7,763 nt of DNA, taken from positions 1-7,763 of the forward strand of contig JAGLMX010000024.1 of assembly GCA_023139785.1 (NCBI GenBank). The letters are read 5' to 3'. How positions within the stretch are numbered: the stretch's first letter is position 1; each line of letters opens with the position of its first letter. Shown piece after piece: positions 1 to 5,431 of the stretch. Source of the DNA: Candidatus Aenigmatarchaeota archaeon. GTDB taxonomy: Archaea > EX4484-52 > B79-G9. Position numbers and translations under genes: made by a program. Under the pieces are notes generated by a model that saw only the letters and a list, made by a program, of their open reading frames with translations, had not been told where the DNA came from and did no database searches.

Positions 1-1
1 G

Positions 2-76
2 CCTGAATTTCAAAAAGAAGAGTTTCTGTCTGCAATAGCTGAGTTTAGTTCAAGGCAGAGAAGATTTGGTAAATAA
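2..76 (+). CDS. 3' end of an unrecognised protein-coding gene (partial)
   Basis: An open frame runs in from the left edge and ends at TAA 74-76, giving 24 codons. The tail reads PEFQKEEFLSAIAEF and then a basic end, SSRQRRFGK. It looks like an amphipathic helix followed by a basic C-terminus. The stop sits just before the TATA box of the SRP RNA gene, which fits the end of a real upstream gene in a compact genome. Too little is present to name a family, and the frame could in principle be open by chance. Confidence 0.5.
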   Translation, partial: PEFQKEEFLSAIAEFSSRQRRFGK

Positions 77-80
77 CTCA

Positions 81-88
81 TATAAAAA
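81..88 (+). promoter_or_regulatory. TATA box of the SRP RNA gene
   Basis: TATAAAAA lies centred about 25 bases before position 109, where the closing helix of the SRP RNA begins. This is the usual archaeal distance between TATA box and start. An A-rich stretch just upstream (AAATAACTCA) could serve as a weak BRE. The element shows that the RNA is transcribed from its own promoter rather than as part of the upstream gene. Confidence 0.7.
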
Positions 89-106
89 AGTCTCTTTCTA
101 ATTAAT

Positions 107-382
107 CCTGCAAGGCTAGGCTGGGATCGTAGGCGAGTCCCGTAACCTGAAATCGTCTATACAGGGGTTGAAGCAGCAGGTGCGGTATGTCTTTATGAAA
201 ATACGGGTTTGTGCCTGAACGATGATTCCCTGCCCTGTTAGATTTGCAGTTCGCCGAACCGGGTCAGACCTTGATCGGAGCAGCCCTAAGGTGTTCTGTG
301 GGTGCTTTCAGGTTCCAGGGCGAAGGTAGGGTGTAAATCTTGCTTTCATGAGGTGTTCTGCCCTGTTGCGTGCCTTGCACTT
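107..382 (+). ncRNA. Signal recognition particle 7S RNA
   Basis: This is the RNA scaffold of the signal recognition particle, which with SRP19 and SRP54 delivers nascent membrane and secreted proteins to the translocon. The Alu-domain start GGCUAGGCUGGGA is present from about 114, followed by CGUAACCUGAAAUCGUC near 149-166, as in archaeal 7S RNAs. Bases 109-116 (TGCAAGGC) pair perfectly with 372-379 (GCCTTGCA), forming archaeal helix 1 and setting the ends to within a few bases. The S domain has the conserved GAACCGG and GGUCAG on the 5' side and GGAGCAGCCC on the 3' side (about 255-286), which make the asymmetric SRP54-binding loop of helix 8. CCTGAA near 213 and TTCAGG at 309-314 can pair in helix 5. 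The length, about 275 bases, is slightly short but normal. The apical loop of helix 8 departs from GNRA. The ends are inferred from pairing, not mapped. Confidence 0.92.
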
Positions 383-388
383 ATGCAG

Positions 389-395
389 TATATAA
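389..395 (+). promoter_or_regulatory. TATA box of the Lon-like protease gene (leaderless)
   Basis: TATATAA is centred 26 bases before the A of the ATG at 418. Transcription is therefore expected to start at or next to the initiation codon, giving a leaderless mRNA. No Shine-Dalgarno sequence is visible before the ATG (GCGCATCTAGTAAC), which agrees. The box begins only about 7 bases after the likely 3' end of the SRP RNA. Confidence 0.65.
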
Positions 396-417
396 CGTTT
401 AAAGCGCATCTAGTAAC

Positions 418-1164
418 ATGGCTTTATCCAGAACCAATCTTGTTCTTTTTACACTTCTTGTCTTTATGGCGGGCATAATTGCAGGTACATTGCATACCGG
501 TTCAGAAGAACAGAAAGTTTTCATTTATTCAAAAACGGCTACTAAAGTGCTCTTTGACGAGCGCGCGGCTGTGATGCGCCTTCCTGCTGTGACGCGAAAC
601 AATACAGGGGTTTTCGCAGAGGTCGGCGTTGTGGCGAAGCCCGGAACCGGCAAGATATTCATTACTCTTAGTAATGTGCTTTCTACGTCAGACGTAGGGC
701 AGTCTGCGCGCATGGCCGCGCTGCTTGCATCAAATCACACAGGGATTGATGTGGATAAGACCGATTTTTTCTTTGAGCTTTCAGCAGATGCAACACTTCT
801 TGAAGGACCGAGTGCAGGAGCGGCATTCACTGTGGCGGCAGTTGCAGCACTTTTGAATAGGAGCGTAAACCCGGAGGTCATGATGACCGGAACCATAAAT
901 CATGACGGTACAATAGGTCCTGCAGGAAAAATACTTGAGAAATCAAAGGCAGCCAAAGACGGAGGGGCAACACTGATGCTTGTTCCTATTGGAGCCTCAA
1001 CTGAGGTCAATTATACTTCAGAGGACATCTGTAAGGTGTGGGGAAGGACAGAGTATTGTTTTCCTGAGTTAAAGACTGAAGTGATTGACATCTCGGAAGT
1101 TTCCGGAATACGTGTGGTTGAGGTCTCGAACCTTGACGAAGCAGTTGGCTTTGCGCTGCTTTAG
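418..1164 (+). CDS. Membrane-anchored Lon-type (S16) serine protease, no ATPase domain
   Basis: This 248-residue protein contains a Lon-family proteolytic domain but no AAA+ module. Residues 8-25 are a hydrophobic membrane anchor preceded by Arg5, suggesting the catalytic part faces outside. The nucleophile lies in EGPSAGAA (Ser132) and the catalytic lysine in GKILEKSKAA (Lys175). The Ser-Lys distance is 43 residues, the same as Ser679-Lys722 in E. coli Lon. The TGTINHDGTIGPAG stretch just before the lysine corresponds to the TGEI-like strand of Lon. Cys205 and Cys214 could form a disulfide if the domain is extracytoplasmic. It resembles the archaeal stand-alone S16 peptidases of the COG1750 type. 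Substrates are unknown; a role in turnover of exported or membrane proteins is inference. The start is set by the TATA box 26 bases upstream. It converges on TFB with 3 bases between the stops. Confidence 0.88.
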   Translation: MALSRTNLVLFTLLVFMAGIIAGTLHTGSEEQKVFIYSKTATKVLFDERAAVMRLPAVTRNNTGVFAEVGVVAKPGTGKIFITLSNVLSTSDVGQSARMAALLASNHTGIDVDKTDFFFELSADATLLEGPSAGAAFTVAAVAALLNRSVNPEVMMTGTINHDGTIGPAGKILEKSKAAKDGGATLMLVPIGASTEVNYTSEDICKVWGRTEYCFPELKTEVIDISEVSGIRVVEVSNLDEAVGFALL

Positions 1165-1167
1165 TGC

Positions 1168-2109
1168 CTAGTTTCTTGGCTCAACTTTGTTTTCAACTTC
1201 AGCAGCCTTTTTCTCAACTTCTTCCTCAATTCCAAGCTTCTCGACAAGGTCTTTGTACCTGTTTCTTATTGTGACCTCTGTGACGCCGACAACATCAGCA
1301 ATATCCCTTTGTGTCCTGCGCTCGCCCTGGAGGACGGCGGCGATATAAAGTGCTGCTGCTGCAACACCTGTCGGACCTTTGCCTGATGTGACTTCTTCGT
1401 CCACAGCGTCGCCCAGAATCTTTTTTGCTTTTGCCTGCGTCTTCCCGGAAAGCCCAAGAAGAGAGGAGAAGCGCGGAATGTACTCTGCTGCTGTTGCAGG
1501 CAGTATTCTTATGCCGATTTCTCTTGCAACATAGCGGTATGCCCTTCCGATTTCGCGTTTTTCGATTCCACTTGCCGCAGAAAGCTCTGAGAGGGTTCTT
1601 GGTGAGCCTTGTTCGCGCGCTACAGCGTATATTAGTGCTGTTATGATAGATTCCATAGATCTTCCACGCACAAGGCCGCGCGTGACTGCTTTTTCATACA
1701 GCCTGCCGACTTCCTCATGTACTGCTTTTGATAGACCAAGATATGAGACCTGCCTTGCAAGCTCTGATAAAGAATATGAAAGATTCCTGTCCTTTGACTT
1801 TGTAAGGCGCTTGTTCCACTTCCTGAGGCGGTAATATTGCGCTCTTTTTTTCACAGAAACGCGGTAAAGCTCTCCTGAGCCTTTGCCTATTTCGGTGGCT
1901 ATGCCTTTGTCGTGCTTTGTGAATGTCAGCGGTGCCCCGGTTCTTGTCCTCTGTGCCTGCTGTTGTGGGTCAAAAGCTCTCCACTCAGGCGCTGTGTCAA
2001 GTTCGTCCTGTGTGACAACTGTGCCGCACTTGTTGCATACAAGTTCGCCGCGTGTATCGTCTTTTAAAAGATGAGTGTTTCCGCACTGACCGCATTTTGG
2101 ATTTGACAT
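1168..2109 (-). CDS. tfb: Transcription initiation factor IIB (TFB)
   Basis: This is the archaeal homologue of TFIIB, which binds the TBP-TATA complex and BRE and recruits RNA polymerase. It has 313 residues, the normal family length. An N-terminal zinc ribbon has Cys6, Cys9, Cys25 and Cys28. The B-reader/linker follows with PEWRAFDPQQ, TGAP and HDKGIATEIG (residues 41-75). Two cyclin-like repeats follow, at about 108-200 and 203-295. The first carries RNLSYSLSEL and GRSMESIITALIYAVAR. The second carries GKGPTGVAAAALYIAAV and the DNA-recognition helix region VTEVTIRNRYKDL (277-289). The tail of about 15 residues is Glu/Lys rich. GGAGGT (2116-2121) lies 6 bases before the ATG. The upstream TATA box sits inside a palindrome, which may point to specific regulation. 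Whether this is the only TFB of the organism cannot be seen here. Confidence 0.97.
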   Translation of the reverse strand: MSNPKCGQCGNTHLLKDDTRGELVCNKCGTVVTQDELDTAPEWRAFDPQQQAQRTRTGAPLTFTKHDKGIATEIGKGSGELYRVSVKKRAQYYRLRKWNKRLTKSKDRNLSYSLSELARQVSYLGLSKAVHEEVGRLYEKAVTRGLVRGRSMESIITALIYAVAREQGSPRTLSELSAASGIEKREIGRAYRYVAREIGIRILPATAAEYIPRFSSLLGLSGKTQAKAKKILGDAVDEEVTSGKGPTGVAAAALYIAAVLQGERRTQRDIADVVGVTEVTIRNRYKDLVEKLGIEEEVEKKAAEVENKVEPRN

Positions 2110-2115
2110 AGAAAG

Positions 2116-2121
2116 ACCTCC
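2116..2121 (-). promoter_or_regulatory. Shine-Dalgarno site of the TFB gene
   Basis: On the minus strand GGAGGT is followed by 6 bases (CTTTCT) and the ATG at 2109-2107. It is a full match to the anti-SD core and confirms the chosen TFB start. It also shows that this organism uses SD-led as well as leaderless mRNAs. Confidence 0.75.
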
Positions 2122-2139
2122 GAAAAAAATTACCAGAAT

Positions 2140-2162
2140 CGAAAAGCATATAAAGCTTTTCG
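2140..2162. promoter_or_regulatory. Palindrome enclosing the TFB TATA box
   Basis: CGAAAAGC (2140-2147) and GCTTTTCG (2155-2162) form a perfect 8-bp inverted repeat with a 7-base spacer, ATATAAA. On the minus strand the spacer reads TTTATAT, the TATA box expected about 25 bases before a TFB transcript start near 2125. The repeat therefore places an identical A-rich, BRE-like arm on each side of the TATA element. It may be a repressor operator covering the TATA box, or a symmetric TBP/TFB site. The TATA function is the safer reading; the operator function is inference. Confidence 0.55.
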
Positions 2163-2182
2163 TAGTTTTCTATTTTGAACGG

Positions 2183-2200
2183 AAAGGTTTATAAAGGTTT
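2183..2200 (+). promoter_or_regulatory. TATA box within a 10-bp-phased direct repeat, upstream of the orphan gene
   Basis: AAAGGTTT occurs at 2183-2190 and again at 2193-2200, offset by exactly 10 bases, about one helical turn. Between and across the copies lies TTTATAAA (2188-2195), a good archaeal TATA box that predicts a start near 2217-2220. This gives a leader of about 20 bases before the ATG at 2238. The phased repeat could be a regulator site or a by-product of the TATA/BRE composition. Confidence 0.5.
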
Positions 2201-2237
2201 CTGGCGGCACTTTTTAGTAATTAATTGGTGGTTAATG

Positions 2238-2603
2238 ATGAAAGTTGGTGTTAGTTTGTTTTATCAAGGTGCTGCGCAGAAGTTTGGAAAAGCACATTTT
2301 TTTGATGTGGGTGATTTTGAAGAACTGTTAAGATGTGTGTATAATGGTGTTTCTGAAAAATACGGAAGCTTAGCAACTATCCGAAAAAATACTCCTGGTA
2401 TGTATAAATTAGATGGTACGATAATTCCAGAAGAAAGTACATTGCCTGAACCCAAAGCAGGTAATACTTCTATTGATATTCTCTTCGAGCAAGGCGATGA
2501 TATAACATCGGATTCGACCAATCTTGTACGTCAAATGGACGGAATTTTTAAAGCGTGTAACAAACAGTATAGACCCATGGGAACAATAATTTCAGAAAGG
2601 TAA
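2238..2603 (+). CDS. Hypothetical protein, AT-rich orphan gene
   Basis: I do not recognise this 121-residue protein. It begins MKVGVSLFYQGAAQKFGKAH and has a soluble, mixed alpha/beta look. There is an acidic middle (DVGDFEELL, later LFEQGDDITSDS), and there is no signal peptide or membrane segment. Two Cys residues (in LLRCVYN and KACNKQ) are far apart and form no metal motif. By eye its codons are markedly richer in A and T than those of TFB or the protease beside it, which may indicate recent acquisition. The frame stays open upstream to a TTG at 2175, but the TATA box at 2188-2195 lies inside that extension. I therefore chose the ATG at 2238, which has GGTGG (2227-2231) 6 bases before it; the ATG at 2235 is also possible. 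It is transcribed divergently from TFB and converges on the phosphate transporter. Confidence 0.65.
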   Translation: MKVGVSLFYQGAAQKFGKAHFFDVGDFEELLRCVYNGVSEKYGSLATIRKNTPGMYKLDGTIIPEESTLPEPKAGNTSIDILFEQGDDITSDSTNLVRQMDGIFKACNKQYRPMGTIISER

Positions 2604-2653
2604 GACTTAAAGACCCTCGGTTAGGATACATTCCTGTTTACAGATGATGCAAT

Positions 2654-4249
2654 TTACTCAACACGATCAACCACATTAACTGAATGATCTCCGATGCGCT
2701 CTAAATTGTGCAGGATTTCGGTGAATATTATGCCTGCAGCAGGGTTGCACTCTTTTTTCTTTAGTCTGGCAATGTGATTTTTCTCAAAGTCTTTTTCGTT
2801 TTTGTCAATAATGTGTTCCAGTTTCATGACTTTTTTTACATTTTTTATATCATACCGCTCAATGACATTGATAGCCGTCGTGTAAATGGTTATGGTATTA
2901 TCAAACATTTCAGAAATTTCTTCCTGTGCATTCTTTGAGAAAATTACGCCATCTATTTCCTTTTTTTCTGCAGAACCGATTATGTTTATTGCATGGTCTG
3001 CGACCCGTTCAATGTCTGTAATATTGTGTGATAATGCAGATAGCCTGTGAGCATCTGATTTTGATAACTCCTTTTGTGATAGCTTAATTGAATAAGTGCC
3101 GATGGCTTGTAGCAGGTTGTCAACGATTACCTCCTTTTTATGGATGTTTTTAACAGGGCTTTTGTCGCCTGCAAGCAGGACTTTGCGCGAGTCCTTAAGC
3201 ATCTCAAGTGAGATTCTAGCCATTCTTTTGACTTCTTTTTCAACATTGTCAAGAGCAATTGAAGGCATATCAAGATAGCGTTTGTCAATGTATTTTATTC
3301 CGCCGTCAATTTCTTCGTCTTTTCCGGGAATAAGTCTTTTGGCAGCATATATGAATACAGAAATTAAGGGAAGGAACAGCAGGGTGTTGGTTATGTTGAA
3401 TATTGTGTGTGCGTTGGCAATTTGGCGCGCTGCAACTGAAGACGTTGTTGCAACAACATCCCCGAAAAGGGATATGAACGGGAAAAATATCAGGACACCT
3501 AGTGAATTGAAAAGCAGATGGATGAAGGCAGCTCTTTTTGCTGATATATTGGTGCCGTAAGACGCAAGGAGTGCTGTGATGCATGTGCCGATGTTTGCGC
3601 CCATTATAAGCGGTATTGCAGAGCGCAGGTTGATTACGCCTTCCTGCGCCATTGCGATGACAATAGCTGTTGTTGCGCTTGAGCTCTGTATGATTCCTGT
3701 AAACAAAGCACTTGCCATAATGCCCAGTGCAGGTGTTTTGCCAAACTCAGCCAGAAGGCTGAGGAGATATTCGGATTCTCTTAAAGGGGCAAAGCCCTGC
3801 TTCATTGTTTCCATTCCAAGAAACAAAAGCCCGAAGCCAATCAATATTTGTCCAAAATATCCATTATGGCGCTTCCTTAGAAAATGGATGAAAACACCAA
3901 GTGCAATAATCGGAAGAGAGAATTTTCCAATAGGGAGGGACACCATTTGTGCGGTTACTGTAGTGCCTATTTCTGCACCGAATATTATTCCAACAGATTG
4001 TGTGAGCCTCATTATTCCTGAGTTGACAAGAGAGACAACAGTTACTGTTGTGATACTTGAGCTTTGAACTATTCCGGTTACTGCAAAGCCGACGAAAACG
4101 CCTTTTATTGGTTTGTCTGTAAATCTTTTCAGGAGGTTTTTAATCCTGTTGCCTGCTGCTTTCTGCATGCTGTCAGACAGAATAGAAATGCCGTAGAGAA
4201 ATAACCCAAGACCGCCGAGAAAGCCAAACAGTATTTCGATGTAATCCAT
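2654..4249 (-). CDS. Na+/phosphate cotransporter (NptA/PF02690 type) with C-terminal PhoU-like domain
   Basis: This 531-residue membrane protein is predicted to couple Na+ to phosphate movement. The membrane part (about residues 5-303, eight or nine hydrophobic segments) has the family's internal duplication. VQSSSITT (61-68) and GAEIGTTVTA (91-100) are echoed by IQSSSATT (187-194) and GANIGTCITA (217-226); the QSSS motifs are the substrate-site signature. The soluble C-terminal part (about 330-531) consists of two PhoU-like helical units. DIERVADHAINI (412-423) and NLERIGDHSVNV (515-526) match the E-x-x-R-x-x-D metal-binding signature. This is the common NptA-PhoU fusion architecture. The direction of transport, uptake or efflux, cannot be told from sequence. 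GAGGG (4255-4259) lies 5 bases before the ATG. No Pst genes or other phosphate genes are adjacent. Confidence 0.93.
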   Translation of the reverse strand: MDYIEILFGFLGGLGLFLYGISILSDSMQKAAGNRIKNLLKRFTDKPIKGVFVGFAVTGIVQSSSITTVTVVSLVNSGIMRLTQSVGIIFGAEIGTTVTAQMVSLPIGKFSLPIIALGVFIHFLRKRHNGYFGQILIGFGLLFLGMETMKQGFAPLRESEYLLSLLAEFGKTPALGIMASALFTGIIQSSSATTAIVIAMAQEGVINLRSAIPLIMGANIGTCITALLASYGTNISAKRAAFIHLLFNSLGVLIFFPFISLFGDVVATTSSVAARQIANAHTIFNITNTLLFLPLISVFIYAAKRLIPGKDEEIDGGIKYIDKRYLDMPSIALDNVEKEVKRMARISLEMLKDSRKVLLAGDKSPVKNIHKKEVIVDNLLQAIGTYSIKLSQKELSKSDAHRLSALSHNITDIERVADHAINIIGSAEKKEIDGVIFSKNAQEEISEMFDNTITIYTTAINVIERYDIKNVKKVMKLEHIIDKNEKDFEKNHIARLKKKECNPAAGIIFTEILHNLERIGDHSVNVVDRVE

Positions 4250-4292
4250 TACATCCCTCGTGACAGAGACTTCTTGTTATTGGTGCTTTTGT

Positions 4293-4298
4293 CTTATA
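4293..4298 (-). promoter_or_regulatory. Possible TATA box of the phosphate transporter gene
   Basis: The minus strand reads GCTATAAGAC over 4300-4291, with TATAAG at 4298-4293. It would start transcription near 4270, giving a leader of about 20 bases that holds the GAGGG ribosome site at 4255-4259. The match is weaker than the other TATA boxes in the window. Confidence 0.4.
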
Positions 4299-4314
4299 GC
4301 GCTTGTAGCTTTAT

Positions 4315-4336
4315 TAAGGACTGCGCAATATCCTTA
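4315..4336. repeat. Small inverted repeat overlapping the cdc6 promoter
   Basis: TAAGGA (4315-4320) and TCCTTA (4331-4336) are inverted around a 10-base spacer that contains the palindrome TGCGCA (4322-4327). The right arm overlaps the cdc6 TATA box. It could be an operator, but six-base arms in AT-rich promoter DNA can easily arise by chance. Confidence 0.3.
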
Positions 4337-4342
4337 TATTTT
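4334..4342 (+). promoter_or_regulatory. TATA box of the cdc6 gene (leaderless)
   Basis: TTATATTTT is centred about 25 bases before the ATG at 4362, so transcription should begin at the start codon. No Shine-Dalgarno sequence precedes the ATG (CACAATTAACTTT), which supports a leaderless mRNA and confirms this start. Confidence 0.6.
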
Positions 4343-4361
4343 CTAACCCACAATTAACTTT

Positions 4362-5387
4362 ATGGCTTCTTCATACAGTGCCCAGTCAACGATAATTAAG
4401 GACGAAACACCGCTTACAGAGGCATTCATTCCTGATCGTATGTATGCGCGCGACTCGCAAAGGGATATGATGACAAAGTGCCTCAAGCCTGCTGAGGCAG
4501 GGCGCACACCCCGAAATTTATTTCTTTTTGGCCCGACAGGGTGCGGCAAGACATCGCTTTCAAACTGGGTGCTTGATGAGCTTGTAAAATATTCACAAAA
4601 TGTCTGCACTACGTATGTCAATTGCTGGAAGAATCCCAGTATGCATGCAATTTTATCCAAAATAGTTTCTGATTTGCCAATGAAATTTTCAAACCCGAAA
4701 AAGCAGAGTTCAGAACTTCTTTTAGATATTGAGACGTATGTGGCGAACCACTCAAAAAAGATTCTTGTTGTGCTTGATGAGGTTGACCGCATTGAGGATA
4801 TGGATGTTTTATACAGCCTTTCAAGGAACGGGTATGGTGTGGTGTGTATCTCAAATGATCCGCACGCCCTGGTTTCGATTGACCCTCGAATAAAGAGTTC
4901 TTTTAGCCCGGAGACGTTGGAGTTTCCAAAATACACGCGCGATGAAATGATAGATATTCTTCGCGATCGGGCGAGCCTTGCATTTGTTCCGGGTGCGATT
5001 GATGATGTTTTTATCAGGATTGCCGCAGTCGGTGCGGACGGGGACGCGCGGGTCGGCATAGAGATTCTTAGAAAGGCTGCGCTTTCTTCAGAAGCAGAAG
5101 GTATTAGAAAAATCGCAAAAGAGCATCTTCTTCGGGCGCAAAAGGATGCCCGTTCTCTTAAGGCCGAGCAGGTACTTGCGATATTGACAGAACATCACAG
5201 GGCGCTTTACAATATAATTCGGGAAAAAGGAAAGATTTCTTCACCTGAACTTTTTGAGGAATACAAAAAGACGGCTGTAAAACCCATTTCAGAGCGCACA
5301 TATCGCGCATACATGGAAAAGCTTGTTACGCGCCGCCTTGTGAATATGTTCGGGGATGTGCGGTGGAGAGAATATTCAACAGTGTAA
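4362..5387 (+). CDS. cdc6: Orc1/Cdc6 replication initiator ATPase
   Basis: This 341-residue AAA+ protein binds replication origins and helps load the MCM helicase. Walker A is GPTGCGKTS (57-65), Walker B is VVLDEVDR (136-143), and sensor 1 is Asn165 in CISND. PRIKSSFSPETLEFPKYT (175-192) matches the stretch after sensor 1 in archaeal Cdc6 (typically RVKSS...FPPY). Sensor 2 is GDARVGIEILRKAA (227-240). Residues about 265-341 form the C-terminal winged helix, with ISERTYRAYMEKLVTRRLV as recognition and wing region. It is somewhat shorter than many archaeal Cdc6 proteins because the N-terminal extension is brief, yet all core motifs remain. Archaeal cdc6 genes often lie beside an origin. I see no clear ORB repeats in the short flanks, so an origin here is unproven. 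Confidence 0.95.
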   Translation: MASSYSAQSTIIKDETPLTEAFIPDRMYARDSQRDMMTKCLKPAEAGRTPRNLFLFGPTGCGKTSLSNWVLDELVKYSQNVCTTYVNCWKNPSMHAILSKIVSDLPMKFSNPKKQSSELLLDIETYVANHSKKILVVLDEVDRIEDMDVLYSLSRNGYGVVCISNDPHALVSIDPRIKSSFSPETLEFPKYTRDEMIDILRDRASLAFVPGAIDDVFIRIAAVGADGDARVGIEILRKAALSSEAEGIRKIAKEHLLRAQKDARSLKAEQVLAILTEHHRALYNIIREKGKISSPELFEEYKKTAVKPISERTYRAYMEKLVTRRLVNMFGDVRWREYSTV

Positions 5388-5390
5388 TTG

Positions 5391-5399
5391 TTTTTATAG
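5391..5399 (+). promoter_or_regulatory. TATA box of the CBS-HPF gene
   Basis: TTTTTATAG begins 4 bases after the cdc6 stop and predicts a start near 5421, leaving a leader of about 11 bases. The leader contains GGGGGTG (5420-5426), an SD-like site 5 bases before the ATG at 5432. The gene may also be read through from cdc6. Confidence 0.45.
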
Positions 5400-5431
5400 G
5401 TTAGGCGTCCAATTACTTTGGGGGTGTTGAT

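Noticed and set aside
2175..2237. Upstream TTG start extending the orphan gene by 21 residues
   Set aside because: The TATA box at 2188-2195 lies inside this extension, so a transcript from it cannot contain the TTG. The ATG at 2238 has GGTGG at a good distance.
3576..4067. 163-codon plus-strand frame opposite the phosphate transporter
   Set aside because: It is antisense to conserved QSSS and membrane segments of the transporter, has no ribosome site, and its hydrophobic character mirrors the sense strand.
4343..5059. 238-codon open frame on the minus strand opposite cdc6
   Set aside because: It lies wholly against the clearly coding cdc6 frame, has low-complexity Ser/Arg-rich composition and no recognisable domain. 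It is a shadow of the codon bias of the sense gene.
5400..5426. Origin recognition box after cdc6 (TCCAATTACTTTGGGGG looks faintly ORB-like)
   Set aside because: It lacks the central dyad of ORB and occurs once. The G-run is better explained as the ribosome site of the CBS-HPF gene.
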